A model generated the notes under the pieces. It saw only the letters and a program-made list of their open reading frames with translations. It made no database searches and had not been told where the DNA came from. The translations under genes and the position numbers were made by a program. DNA of 64,000 bases, from assembly GCA_963575645.1 (NCBI GenBank), contig OY754467.1, forward strand, positions 7,254,001 to 7,318,000, read 5' to 3'. Each line of letters begins with the position of its first letter. Within the stretch, counting starts at the first letter, position 1. The stretch comes from Xanthostigma xanthostigma. Its lineage: Eukaryota; Arthropoda; Insecta; Raphidioptera; Raphidiidae. Positions 23,873-35,797 of this stretch are shown piece after piece.

Positions 23873-24692
23873 CGTGACAGTCAGCTGTTTTTGTACAGTC
23901 GCGTGCAAATTTGGCGATGTTCACCGACGCCTCAGTGTCTGCGACGACGCGGCGTCGATCTGTCGAACCTGAAGTTTTCTGTCAAGGTCACGTCGAACGG
24001 GAACGCCGCGCCATCGCGGTCGGATGTCGTACTAATCGATTTCGCTGACCTTACATCTAAGATCGGATTTAGGCACGACCGTATGAGCCCGGGGCAGCAA
24101 AGAAAAAAAACATTTCTAAAAAAATTAATGTATACACGAAATAATTTGAAGTAAAGTTTCAAAGTAAATCAGTTGTTATTGCTAGATTATGAAATCTGGG
24201 CGGGGGTGTCGAAGAGGGTACAGATATTTACCTTAGAGTCCATAGGTACAAAACGTGCAAATCCGGCCCTGCTAAGACCACAGAACGTTTATACGACTTA
24301 TTCAGTTTCGAAATATAGAAAACATATGTTCCATATTTAAAAAACTATATCTGTTTCTGTCTGCGGTCAACTGCATAGTGCGCATGCGCTAGTAATGATA
24401 TCGAATTTGTCCGCAGATAGAGATAGTTGGCAAAACCAAAAGTGCACATCCCGCAAGTTTTCCACTGTATGATAAAAAAATAACAATTAAAAAATATTTT
24501 TAATAAATTTAACAAGATTTAAAAATTTAAAGAAATAAATAATTAAAAATTGAAAAAATATTTTTTTTTAAGTTTGCAAAAATAAAAAAAATTAAGAACT
24601 ATACATAATATAATATATAATTAATATCAAGTGGAATAAAATAAAACAAAATAAAAAGAAAAAAAAAAGAAAAAAATCAATGATATCGTAAG

Positions 24693-24757
24693 GATTCGAA
24701 CCCAGGACCTTGCCCTTGGGGATCCAACGGCATAACCATTGCGCCACGGCTGCCTAA
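24693..24757 (-). repeat. tRNA-like SINE head
   Basis: The minus strand reads GGCAGCCGTGGCGCAATGG (A box) and GGTTCGAATCCTTACG (B box). The T-arm is mispaired. A repeat-derived pol III promoter is the likely source. Confidence 0.5.
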
Positions 24758-25012
24758 TACGTCTAGTGGTGTTATCACGGTATACAAGTGTAGCACTTGT
24801 TTTATGGATTACACTATATTTACCAGCAATTATTATATTGTTTTAAACTGTTACCTAGCTGTCAAAAATAATAAAAAATAAAACTGTTTATAAAAATTAA
24901 ACTACTGAACACATTTTAGTGAATTTAAATAGGGTTCTGGTCTGATAGTAAACAAAGTGAATAAAATATAACCCAAGGCAATCCGACCAAAATTGCGATC
25001 TGTAGAGTCGTG

Positions 25013-25048
25013 ACGTACGTACGTACATACGTACGTACGTACATATGT
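25013..25048. repeat. ACGT tetranucleotide microsatellite
   Basis: Self-complementary ACGT repeats with CATA interruptions, able to form a cruciform. Confidence 0.9.
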
Positions 25049-25734
25049 ACAGACCAACCGACAACTGCTGTTTGTGATTTTCAATTACAATTTTAATAGT
25101 ATTTATGAACTCAAATTGATTTAAAAATGGTTCTATTTTATAGATTAGAATCTCCTCTTTTCAAAAAGCTTCAATTTGAATGGATTTCGTGTGAAATTAA
25201 CTTAGATATAACTTCTTATATGAACGAAAGTCAGCTCTGACGCACAAAGCGATAATAAAGCACATACCGCTAGTTTAGCGGTATGTGCAATAGAGCATCA
25301 TATTGTTGGTTGCGCCATGAGGAACTTTACTAGATGTATGTTTGAGAAAGAGAGAGATTGTATAGATTACAGACGCTTGACAGTTTATCTCTGTATTTTT
25401 TTTTTAAGATTATATAAATTCATTTTGAAAACGCCTTTTTTCTTTTCAGGTACGTGATTGTATCTCGCAAACAAGGTAAGCGCTTTGAGTGTTTTTGTTA
25501 TAAGACTAGAGCCTTGTCGCGTTTGTAAAAATCCGCAACATCAAAATTAACAGGATGAAGTCGCTCGCGGAAAAAGGCTACCAACAGAATAGAGGTGGTG
25601 AACCATTGACTTACACCAGTGGACATGCCTTCGTCATATATCGTTGTAGTTGTTTTTATGTTTACTGAGTGAGAAGGAGAGAGTATGATAGGGAAAATTT
25701 TCACATGCTAATGCTAATCTCACTCCGGTTCTTT

Positions 25735-26020
25735 TCAATTTTACCATTCCAACCCACAAGTGGGGAATGGTCAAATATCACTTTCCAAAAATTTTACAAT
25801 ATCTTTCCGTTTTGAGGTCCCCTGAATCCAAAAAACATATTTTTGGAAAAGCTCTGTGCGTCTGTTAGCCTATTTGTCTGTGAACACGATACAGGTCAAA
25901 CGGATGAACGGATCGAAACCATATTTGGGAAGGATGTTTGGTATGCAAATATGAAGGGCCCTATTGTTTTTGGGGAAAATCGGCGCATGCGCAGAAGAGA
26001 TATTTGCTATAACGGTGTTT
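25735..26020 (+). repeat. Dispersed repeat C, copy 2
   Basis: Same order of blocks as 2940-3270. Both copies start next to a TTTTACCATTCC-type stretch. Confidence 0.7.
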
Positions 26021-26389
26021 TTTATATAATAATGGTATACTTTTCATAACGGCTTATTATTTTATTTATTTTTTCAAGAAAGTTTTTCTAAACTTTATAG
26101 TTTCGGAAATATTTTGAAAATAAAAAAAAAGCCGCTCTTTTGTTTTATGGATCTGTCAGAAATAAACAAGTTCGGCATGTTTTGATTAATATTTACATGA
26201 CGTGGAACATATTATGTAAGTAACCATGGCAACGATTAGCAAATATCATATTGAATACTAACCATTACCCGCGTCACCTCACGCGATATAAGATATTGTA
26301 AATGACAACATTTTTGAAGTTAGAATGGTCCCGTCGCCCAATTGGCTGGAATTTTTTTATTTCAATTAATCACACCAAAGAAGTATAAC

Positions 26390-26697
26390 TTCTAACATGC
26401 GTAGATGAGTACACGCAAAAATGAAGTCAGAAGCAAAAATGAAGTTCTTGTGATGTATCACCGCTTAAAAATTTGTCAGCAAAGCCCAGACTTTATGGGA
26501 CATAAACTTTTTACCCTTTTACCGGAGAAAATAAAAGGACTTTCTTTTAAATATTTCAAAAAATTCACAAAGCAATTTTTGATCTTAGAACCATTTTACA
26601 GTTTTGACGAATATTATATGCGCAATATGACACAAAGTTTTAAAAAAATATATCCAAATTTACTGTATTTCTGTATCTTTTCTATTTCTGTAAATTA
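26390..26697 (+). pseudogene. LINE reverse-transcriptase C-terminal fragment
   Basis: An open frame of about 97 codons. HRLKICQQSPDFMGHKLFTL, then LPEKIKGLSFKYFKKF and EPFYSFDEYY match the usual C-terminal end of non-LTR retrotransposon ORF2 (P-x-Y-x-x-x-K-x-Y/F-N-x-LP, then FYSxDEF). The polymerase core and endonuclease are absent. Confidence 0.75.
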
Positions 26698-26699
26698 AA

Positions 26700-27883
26700 T
26701 TGAATTTTTTTATCATGTTGTTGACCACGACTGTACTAAATGAAGATATAAGTCAAGGACCCCGGCAAATATAAATTATAGCAAATTTTTCGTGTTGCTG
26801 AGCACTACATATTAATAAAGTGTTTATACTATTCTTTTTAATTATTAAGATAATGATTATAATCGTGTCAATTTTATCATATTACGATGTTTTTTAATAG
26901 TCACTGGGTCAGTTTCAAGAACCTTACGTAATACATTGCACGTGGTTTTCAATATTTTACGTATTTAATTTTTAAAATCGTCAAAACAATAGATCACTTA
27001 ACGGACGTCTAGCTCGCACGTTCATGTTTTACCGTGATGACGTAATAACCATTGGCTGGACTGCTCGAATCAGTTTACGTCACAACAATTTAAATGAACG
27101 TTTTAATCTCACAAAAAAAATGTGATTCCCTTCTGCCATAAGCGGTTTTGCCATATTCACCGCAAACATATTTCGCAAAAATAAAACTTTACAAAAAAAA
27201 ATAAAAAAGTGCTAATAAACAGATGACATTAGCGACTTTAATTTGCATAGCCTTCGAGATCGTTGCAAACAACAAAATGATTTTTTTCACGTATAAACTT
27301 ATTAACCTTGACAACAATTTCTAGAAGTCAATTTCTATTTTAGTAGTTGTTACCCGCGGTTCTGTTCGAATTAATTGAACGATCTTAAGAATGCATGAGG
27401 TATACAGTCATAGACAAAAATATGTTCATTGCCGCTTATTATAAAATAATAGCAACAACAAATTGTATCACAACTTCTATTTCGGAACAGTTTGTTAGAC
27501 AGTGAATACAAATTAGCTCTAACTTTTCAATTTCATTGGTTAGTTGTAAGAAGTAAGCGGTAGCTGTCGTAAAAATGTTTATAAACAAAATTTCAGTACA
27601 AAATGGGGGACGACTCCATTGTCAATAACTTTTCCTAACCTAATTTTATCGTGTTATGAAAACATAAACCGCAATGTTTATTGCAAAACTGCAGTACAAT
27701 AATTACCTGCGCTGTCCTACAGAAGGTGTGACGATTAATTTGATATGCAAATTATGCGACAAGTTGCATAAATCAATCGATTTAATTTTTCCACGTGTCT
27801 CGTTTAACACGCCAATTAACTTTAATTTAATACCAACTTTTATCCACGGTTTTTTCGCGTTAATGTCGGGTTTAAAATTTGTA
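26700..27883. other. No gene seen
   Basis: AT-rich. Nothing coding and no clear terminal repeats. Confidence 0.4.
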
Positions 27884-28012
27884 TAGTAATTCGATCCTGA
27901 CTAAGTGAGAACTGGGTAAGCGAGAAATCTCTCTAAGTGAGAGTAATTGTCAGGTACCGTCTTTGTAACCCTCTAAAACCTCTATAAGTGAGATACAGAA
28001 ACCTCTATAATA

Positions 28013-28699
28013 TAAAGGGTCCGCCAAATAACTTTTTTTTTTGAAAATGCTATAAAAAAAAAACTACTGAATATTTTCTCAAATTTCTTTTTTTATTTGA
28101 AAGTACAATCCTTCCGGTTAATAATGGAAAATAATTTCATTCAAATGGCTGCCTCGGCTGGCCATGCAGTAGCCTACACGATCGGTCCAATTTTTAAGCA
28201 CATTTTCGATTGTGTGCAGCTGTATTTCACCAATGGCTTCACGAATATTGTCCTTTAAAGCGTCAATTGTCTCTGGCTTGTCGGCGTAACACTTATCTTT
28301 GACGGCACCCCACAAATAATAGTCCAACGGTGTCAAATCGCAGCTCCGAGGTGGCCAAACGACATCAGCTCTGCGGCTGATAATGCGATCTTCAAAAACA
28401 GGGCGCAAAACATCGAGTGTAGAGCTTCGGCTGTGTGGCACGTAGCGCCGTCCTGTTGAAACCAAATGTTGCCAATATCCTCCTCTTCAATTTTTGTGAA
28501 CAAAAATTCGTTCAACATGGCCCGATAACGATCGCCATTGACTGTAACGGCCACTCCTTGCTCATTTTCGAATGAAATTATTTTCCATTATTAACCGGAA
28601 GGATTGTACTTTCAAATAAAAAAAGAAATTTGAGAAAATATTCAGTAGTTTTTTTTTATAGCATTTTCAAAAAAAAAAAGTTATTTGGCGGACCCTTTA
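28013..28699 (-). mobile_element. Deleted mariner-family element with long inverted ends
   Basis: 687 bases with termini TAAAGGGTCCGCCAAATAAC and complement. The inverted arms are about 130 bases, far longer than normal mariner termini, because the right end repeats the last codons of the transposase in reverse. It cannot move by itself. Confidence 0.85.
28118..28575 (-). pseudogene. Mariner transposase C-terminal half, frameshifted
   Basis: The minus strand reads SFENEQGVAVTVNGDRYRAM, then WFQQDGATCHTAEA, where the frame breaks. It resumes with TLDVLRPVFEDRIISRRADV, then WPPRSCDLTPLDYYLWG and a normal C-terminus ending IIFHY. The D in QDGA and the D in RSCDL are the second and third catalytic acids of the DDD triad, about 36 residues apart. 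The N-terminal DNA-binding domain and first catalytic Asp are gone. Confidence 0.9.
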
Positions 28700-28970
28700 T
28701 AAGAGAAAGACGTTTTTCACTCATGAACCTCTAGAACTGAGACTACTACTTGCCTGTACGTCTATAAGCGATAGTCGAACGTATTAAGAATGAGTCATAA
28801 ATAGCTGAAACATTGTTTTTGTATAGTTTTTATAGACCTCTATAAGTGAGAAAGGCTACTCCTGTACCTCTATAAGCTAGAAACTCGTGTTAGTGAAAAT
28901 CTCTATAAGCAAAAAAGAGATCGCGGTCACTTGAACGCTTGCTTATCCAGGTTTGACTGTACATATAAAA

Positions 28971-29395
28971 ATCTCGTGTCACGATGTTCGTCCGCGCTAA
29001 TCTCCGAATCCACTGAACTGATTTTAATGAAATTTTGTAAATGTGTCTTGCTTGGTCCAACTTAGACTATAGGATAGTTTTTATTAAATATTTAGTACAA
29101 AATTACGGTATTTTGTGAGAAAAAAACTGTTTTAGTAACATGTAGCGACATCTGATAGAATTTACTCAAAGCTATCAGTTCAGAAGCAAACAAAAAAAAG
29201 CTGTTTTAGTACCTACCAAATAGGGACATCTGATAGAATTCGCTCAAAGCTATTAGTTCAGAAGCAAACCTGGTAGAATTTGTTCAAAGCTATTAGTTTA
29301 AACGCCGGGCCGCAAACGAAATACATTTTGCAGAATTATATCTATCGCACCCGGGTGAAACCGCGACGTGCCGTAGCAAAATAAAAAAATAATTT
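28971..29395 (+). repeat. Decayed repeat with internal tandem units
   Basis: Starts ATAAAAATCTCGTGTCACGA and ends near CACCCGGGTGAAACCGCGAC. 29128-29330 has three copies (the last partial) of a unit with GACATCTGATAGAATT and CAAAGCTATTAGTTCAGAAG. Confidence 0.65.
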
Positions 29396-29730
29396 TAAAA
29401 ACAATTCACCGACTTCAGAAGGTTCGTGGGAACGGTTTTCACATTTTTATGAAACAGAGTGTAAGATGATGAGACATTTTTTATTTGAAGCACTCAGTTG
29501 TTATCTTGGAAGGATTTTTTTCAACGTCGAAAGAGTAATATATGAAAATTTAGATTAGATAAAAGGCATTGTTGTCTGCGATTATAAAATTATTTTTGAA
29601 ATCGCTGATAAAAATGTTAGCCTGTATTAATAATATTATATCGCTACAATGTAAAATTTCGTGCTAACTTATTGTAATAAATATTAAAATTATGTAACTT
29701 TTTTACTCTGGCTTTTTATAATAATTCAAT

Positions 29731-30097
29731 CTATACAAATATATAAAGCTGAAGAGATTGTTTGTTTGTTTGGTTGAACGCGCTAATCTCAGGAACTACT
29801 GGTTCGAATTTAAATTTTTTTTGTTGTTCTTGTTGGATAGTCCATTTATCGAGGAAGGCTATAGGCTATATAATATCACGCTACGATCAATTGGAGCGGA
29901 GCATCAATGAAAAATGTTACAAAATGTAACTCAAAATGTGTCCGTCCGACAAAAACTTTCGAACGGTAACTCCGATCACACACACAACATTCATCTCGGT
30001 AAACTAAGATGAATGTGCGTACCTACTCATAAATCCCCCCTCCCATTCGTTCTTTTGCACCCGGGTGAAATCGGGCAGGACTGCTAGTTATAGATAT
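29731..30097 (+). repeat. Dispersed repeat G, uninterrupted copy
   Basis: AAAGCTGAAGAGATTGTTTG at one end, CACCCGGGTGAAATCGGGCA at the other. It is the empty-site counterpart of 50100-50735. Confidence 0.75.
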
Positions 30098-30120
30098 AAA
30101 ATTAATCAATGCATTTATTA

Positions 30121-30412
30121 TACACTCAGTGACATAAAAAGTGGATCACCTAAAAGTATATGTAATTTCGATTCGTTGTATTTTCAAAATTAATTCGCCG
30201 ATTTTAAAAATTCTTTTTTTGTTTGATAGAGCAGAGTTTTAGGAACATTTTTATGTATGAATTTTGAATTTCAATTAAGGTTTGATGTTCCTAAAACTCA
30301 GCTCTATCAACCAAAAAAAGAATTTTCAAAATCGGCTAATTAGTTTTGAAAATACAACGAATCGAAATTACATATAATTTTAGGTGATCCACTTTTTATG
30401 TAACTGAGTGTA
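30121..30412. mobile_element. Foldback MITE
   Basis: Inverted arms of about 130 bases beginning ACACTCAGTGACATAAAAAG and ending CTTTTTATGTAACTGAGTGT. High arm identity. Confidence 0.88.
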
Positions 30413-32250
30413 TTTATTTCACGTCTCTCTATAATTTCATGCCTGTATAGCGATAGTAAAATAACCCGTGACGCACTTGTCCATAAAATAAAATAGTTTA
30501 TGTATGCCTTGTTCATGAATGGAGGTATTTAGATGAGGAATGACATTATGTTAAAACGAGCGAAAGCGAGTACAGTCCCTCGAGTCATAATATCATTACA
30601 CGCAGACAAAGTACCCCATTATTAAAAAAATGCGATATTTTTTTTAATTAATCCGGTCTATTCCGTTTGATGATAATATCACGCCGAATCGATTCCGACC
30701 ATCCGCAATCCTGTATCTCTTTTAGTTTCAGAGATAGTCATTTTAAATTATTTAAAATTTTAATAAATACACTTGAAAATCCCACAAATATTTGTAGAAT
30801 TTTCAAGTGTTTTTTATTTGTTATTTGCCAAGTGAAAAATCATATCAAATTATATTTAAAAACATTTTAAACCGTCATAACTTCTAAATTAAACGAGATA
30901 AAGGCTTGCGCTTGAGTCTAATCGATTCAGCGTACTTTTTTCTATAATATATTTTTTCTATATTATAATATTAAGTATATCCAAGATATTTTTATAGTTT
31001 TTTCAAATATCGCAAATCTTTCAGGCGTTTTGCAAATCTGTAAGTTTTTATGACACTAAGCACTCTTTTGAATCCTTTGATATTAACCAAACATATAGAA
31101 AAAGTTAAGCAGAATCGATTCCGATCACCACAAACCCTGCATCTCTTTTAGTTACAGAGATATGAGCGTTTATATATTTTTTTTTTAGAAAAACAGCGTA
31201 ACTTCTAAGCGAAGAAAGATACAGAGGTGGAAGTGGTAACGATTTTTTGTATAAACAATATCCGACAGATTTTTGGGTTGTCAAACTTTAGCCCCCAAAT
31301 TTACGGGAAAATATTTTGTATAGGTCCCGACTTTTGAAATACATGTGGCTTAGTAAGAGCTTTATAACTGCGCCAAATTTCAAGCTTGACACCTTTATTT
31401 GATTCAGAGAAATTGAGATACAGAAGTAGAATCCTATATAAAAAAGACATTAACGCAAACGATCCCGCAGGTAAAAGCTAGTCTAGAATAAAAATTGCTA
31501 AAAGTAATTTCTGATGTAGATATTATTGATTATAACGCGATAAAAACGATAATTTTGTAAATAACAGTATCGATAACAAAAAAAAAAGCAACTCGTGTAA
31601 CGATAATAATATAATATAATGTGAAAAACAATATTTAACGTTTCAACTTTCAATATTGACGTTTAAACAATATACGGTAATTTTTAAAATAAATAATTAA
31701 ATTTGTTTTATCACCTTTTAAATGAAAAAAATTTCAAAGCGTGCGTAAAAAACAATATATAACAACGGCAAACAGTTCTGCGACGCTGACGATGATGTTG
31801 TTAAAGCAAAAGAACAACAGTAAACAAAACACGCGCGGCTAAAACAAACGATAAACGCGGTAACGAGTTCGAGACTAGACTGATAGCAGCGGGCGAACCG
31901 CACCGCGTGGCTTCGCAAAGAGATATACTTCGATACCTCGGGCCCAAGTCGTTCGGCACCAGGTGTCTGGATAAAGCAATTACCTTTGCGGTAGGTACGG
32001 TCAGTCAAATGATTTTTACAGGGCTGTACTGAAGGTTTTTCTCGACGTATACGACTTCATGCCACTTGCTACGACTCACTAATATAGACAGAATTGCCAA
32101 AATTTTGTAAAAAATTTTTATTTTACACGCTATATATTAGTTTCGCTTGTAAGTTTGTATGTATTTATGTATGTTATTTTGTTTGTAAACTCGTTTGGAC
32201 TACAGCAAGTGGTTTATATAGTGGTATATGCCAGCACTGTAAGTACACTG
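30413..32250. other. No gene seen
   Basis: AT-rich. Two diverged blocks (about 30685-30735 and 31105-31165, GAATCGATTCCGA with TGCATCTCTTTTAG) look like a degenerate duplication. 31740-32010 is GC-richer, with no supported exon. Confidence 0.4.
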
Positions 32251-32253
32251 GCT

Positions 32254-32336
32254 AGCCGTGCGCTTTAAAGCACGGATCTTCGCTGACGTCAACTCTCGGA
32301 ATCACGGGTCGTGGGTTCTAATCCCGTCCACGCCGA
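32254..32336 (+). repeat. tRNA-like element (weak)
   Basis: TAGCCGTGCGCTTTAAAGCA and CGTGGGTTCTAATCCCG resemble A and B boxes, followed by an A-rich tail. The B box has T for G. It may be a SINE head. Confidence 0.35.
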
Positions 32337-32448
32337 AAAAAAAATTGTTTTTTTTCGGCAAATTTTTGACAATAAAACGAACTAAAAAGTGGAAAATAAA
32401 TATAGTTTAAAAAAAAAAACACGCTTTATATCAAACTAAAGAGTGAAA

Positions 32449-32712
32449 AATAAATATAGATTAAAAAAAACTAAAAAACACGCTTTATATCGAACTAAAA
32501 AGTGAAAAATATTTTTTTTAAAAATAATCTTAAAACAATAATGAATAAAAAATACTAGTAAATGTGGAACAAAGCGCTCCACGCTTTTTTTACAATAATA
32601 CTAGTATTTTTTATTCATTATTGTTTTAAGCTTATTTAAAAAAAAATATTTTTTACTTTTTAGTTCGATATAAAGCGTGTTTTTTAGTTTTTTTTAAACT
32701 GTATTTATTTTA
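32449..32712. repeat. AT-rich foldback
   Basis: Arms contain AACACGCTTTATATCGAACT and TGAATAAAAAATACTAGTA with complements. The left end is duplicated in tandem at 32395-32455. Confidence 0.8.
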
Positions 32713-32889
32713 AATTAACCTCCTTCGAACAAGGTCATCAAAAAAAAGTAAAATAACAAAGTTTTGAGGCTTTAAGTATAGATGCCGACCTCAAAATTTT
32801 ATTTTCCGCTCTTCAGTGACCTTTTTTGAAGGAAGTTATTTTTTTTTTACTTTTTAATGGTTTTGCAATATATATCATAGACAGGGCAG

Positions 32890-33186
32890 TACCGACAATA
32901 GGGCAAGCAGAGCGGAAAGGTCCGAAGGTGTCCACACTCCACACTCGTTTTTTTTACTTTTGAACAAACACCCACAAACCAACATGGTGTCGCATTCTGT
33001 TCAGAGTAAAACAACAGACACGTTTTGCTCTGTGTTTATATTCGAACTGTCACTGCGCGCGCACCAAATCAAGCTTGAAAAATAGTCTCGTGTGAAGCGA
33101 GCACTTAACAGCGATCAATAAAACCAGCGCTAGAAAACTAGTAGGCTTATCTAGCAAAGAATCTAGCTTCGTGTGCAGCTGCCTTT
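32890..33186 (+). mobile_element. PIF/Harbinger-like MITE family P, 5'-truncated copy
   Basis: Shares ACAGACACGTTTTGCTCTGT and GAACTGTCACTGCGCGCGCA with 40275-40693 and the terminal TCGTGTGCAGCTGCCTTTAA. The left terminus is missing. Confidence 0.75.
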
Positions 33187-33503
33187 AATCAACCCTTCGT
33201 AAGTCCAAGCCTGTAATAATCATAATACAATGGTTTAATGCTAGACAAAGTGTTGCTATATATGAAAGAGATACAAAAGTTCCATCTTAATAAAGTTCTC
33301 AAAGCGAACAGACAGCCGTGTGGCACCAGAAGAGGAGCGCGGGGCCCCCGGGTCGGTGTTCGCCCCTCACGATCTGCCACCACTTGTATAATAACACCCC
33401 GCATCAACGATTACGGATAGGTCCGCCTTAACACGATCTGAAGTTTTACAAGACCCCACGCAAGAGGCTGCGGTGTTCCAACAGCGTACTAATATCAGAA
33501 TGA

Positions 33504-34286
33504 TTCAAGAGTCCCGGAACGGCTTAATATCTCTTATTGAGTAAGGGCCGGACTAAAAGTGTCAAAATGGTTTTTCTAATAACTTTTTCCTGTCTATCGA
33601 ATGACAAAATTAGATTTAAATCCCGAGGAACCTAAAAGGGTCCCGTAGGGCCCAACTTTGAAATTTTAAATGGGAACAATATTTTCTTCATTTCATATTC
33701 GGATTATGCGGAAAATTTTACATACGGATACGTTTTTTTAATCCTCGGGTCATATGTAGAGTCCCTAGGGAAGACCTAAAAATAGGCCCTGTACAAAAAA
33801 TATCTAGATCTCGATTTTGAACCTAAAAAGTTCTAAAAGGGTTCAGAGTTGAATAAAACTTAATTTGAATTATTATCTTAAATTTTATACTTTTTTCGGG
33901 ATGAAATTTTGCAAAGTTCTAAACGTATGAAATATCGATTATTCCTCAAAATGAATTTTTTAGGTAAAAATAAGTTAATCATTTCAATTTTAGATATTTT
34001 TTGTACAGGACTTATTTTTAGGTCTTTCTTAGGGGCTCTACATAAGACCCGAGAAAAAAAATACTAAGACGTATTCGTATGTAAAATTTTCCGCAGAATC
34101 TGAATATGAAATAAAAAAATGACCGTTCTCATTTAAAATTTCAAAGTTGGGCCCTACGGGCCTCTTTTAGGGTCCTCGGACCCAAAATCTAATTTTGCCA
34201 TTCAATAGACAGGAAAAAGTTATTAAAAAATCATTTTAACATCGGCTTACCCGATAAGAAATATTAAGCCGTTCCGGACTTTTGAA
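33504..34286. mobile_element. Large foldback element (783 bases)
   Basis: Inverted arms of about 350 bases. Ends are CCCGGAACGGCTTAATAT and ATATTAAGCCGTTCCGG. Each arm carries GGGCCCAACTTTGAAATTTT or its complement. No coding frame. Confidence 0.88.
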
Positions 34287-34304
34287 ACACCCGGAAAATA
34301 GTGG

Positions 34305-34380
34305 CTATAACGTCCTCGATTACAACGAACCTCCGTTTATAACGAATTAATTTTCGAGTCCCGTCACTTTTCCTCTGCTT
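34305..34380 (-). repeat. Possible Tigger-like terminus
   Basis: The minus strand reads TTCGTTATAAACGGAGGTTC, then GTTGTAATCGAGGACGTTAT, resembling the CGTTATAACGAA-type ends of pogo-like elements. No partner terminus was found. Confidence 0.3.
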
Positions 34381-34697
34381 TTAAATAATTGAAAGCGCGT
34401 TTTATCCCCCCTTTTAAAAATGTCCTGGCGGCGCTAATGACAAAATTACTAATTGACGTTCAGTTGTAAAGATTACAGGCATTTTTTAAACAAGGCACCG
34501 TTCGCTAATCGTCCATTTTTTGCAGCTCACAGATTAAGTACTATGTTGTCTCTGTTATCAAAATTCAAATAATGATTAAATAAACTAATTAGAGATAACA
34601 TCAGAGTCTTAACAAATAAATGTAGGTACAGATAATATGTAATTAAATCTTTGAACAACACCTGCACTTCACCAATTAAATTCTATATTTTGCGTCG

Positions 34698-34985
34698 TTA
34701 TTTTTGAGACGATATCGTTTTTGATCCGAGCGTCCCATCATGAAATAGCTCGTCCATCACGGGAATCGAGTCTCGAAGATTTTTGCCGCTTAGCCGTTGA
34801 AAAACTTGTTCCCATACATCAACAAAAGTCGCGGTCAGTTTGCCAACTAAGCGTGTAATTGCAGCGAGTTCAGATGCACTACTGTACTTCGTGGCTATAT
34901 CTGATAGCCTCGTTGTCGTACCGTGTTGTATGCGAGAGTTTTCATAGTTTGCCGTATAAACGCACCGGTAGCGGATGCTTGCTTT
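34698..34985 (-). other. Unassigned minus-strand open frame
   Basis: About 95 stop-free codons, without a good start, ending TISSQK then TAA. The best-looking part is GKLTATFVDVWEQVFQRLSG, then DSIPVMDELFHDGTLG. GC is higher than its surroundings. I do not recognise the protein. It could be a stray exon, a TE remnant or chance. Confidence 0.25.
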
Positions 34986-35112
34986 GTATTAGAACTGTTA
35001 CTGTGTGCGTGCGTAGCATGTTGTTGCGGTTTAAAAACATTATTTTTTTCTGTGATGTCACTGCAAATTCACGGTTTTTGGATTTTTCCCTTTACTTGTT
35101 CTTCTTCATTTC

Positions 35113-35199
35113 ATGATTCTAGGTCAACGAGAAGAACCCTATAGGTTTTGTTTCCTAAGAGTCTTGACAGACAGACAACGAACACGAAGTGATCCTATA
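35113..35199 (+). mobile_element. Non-LTR retrotransposon 3' tail, left part
   Basis: AACCCTATAGGTTTTGTTTC, then GACAGACAGACAACGAACAC and GAAGTGATCCTATA: the tail phrase of a widespread insect LINE type. It continues at 35761. Confidence 0.65.
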
Positions 35200-35760
35200 G
35201 GCTGTGTGCACGAAGCCTACTAGCGCCGCTAGTGAGTAATAGAGAATTATTGAACTCACTTTTTATGGAAATCGCGTCATATTTCTATGATGTTAAATCA
35301 AAAACTTCAGTTGGCCTGTGTCAAAAAAAAAAAAATGTAATAAGAAAAACTGATGTTAATTTTATATACCTACCATAAAATTCAAATTGTAAACCATTAT
35401 AATAATAGCATAACATAAAAGGTACGTGAGAATTATTTATCAATTATGACGTACAATATATAAAATATAATTTATTTGTTTACACTGACAGCGGAACGTC
35501 AAATTATGGTACAAAATGGTCTTTATTTTACTTAAATCGCCACTAGCGCAACAACCCGGAACACAGCAAGCATCTCCAAATCGCTTAGTTTTCCCATATT
35601 TTCTTTGTAATTAAAAAACTTCATAAAATTATAACAGTTTTCACTTTTAATAAACATTGCTCACTGACATACGGAAAATTTGAGCTTGAAGTTTTCCCTA
35701 GTGCTCACCACGAAACGCTTGCATCCAAAAATTTGTAACTCCGCCTCCTTGCACATAGCC
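35200..35760. mobile_element. MITE inserted in the LINE tail
   Basis: 561 bases with ends GGCTGTGTGCACGAAG and CTCCTTGCACATAGCC (imperfect inverted pair) and inner CACTAGCG pairs. ATA lies next to the insertion point on both sides. The intact LINE phrase on either side shows the insertion limits. Confidence 0.75.
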
Positions 35761-35797
35761 CATAAGGGTTCCTTTTGAGGTACGGAACCCTAAAAAT
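35761..35797 (+). mobile_element. Non-LTR retrotransposon 3' tail, right part
   Basis: ATAAGGGTTCCTTTTGAGGT followed by ACGGAACCCTAAAAA, the usual end of this LINE tail. Confidence 0.65.

Larger units (their letters stand above)
27884..28959. mobile_element. Pogo/Tigger-like element, copy 2, interrupted by a mariner
   Basis: Same family as 10157-10559: AGTGAGAACTGGGTAAGCGA near the start, GCTTATCCAGGTTTGACTG at the end. A mariner occupies 28013-28699, at the point where copy 1 reads straight through (near 10275). Confidence 0.75.

Noticed and set aside
26220-26233. A strict-consensus X-box GTAACCATGGCAAC
   Set aside because: No gene lies within reach; the nearest coding trace is a dead LINE fragment. 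A chance 14-mer is likely in this context.
31718-32008. A 96-codon minus-strand frame in a GC-richer patch
   Set aside because: No similarity, Cys/Ser/Phe-rich chance-like composition, and no splice context.
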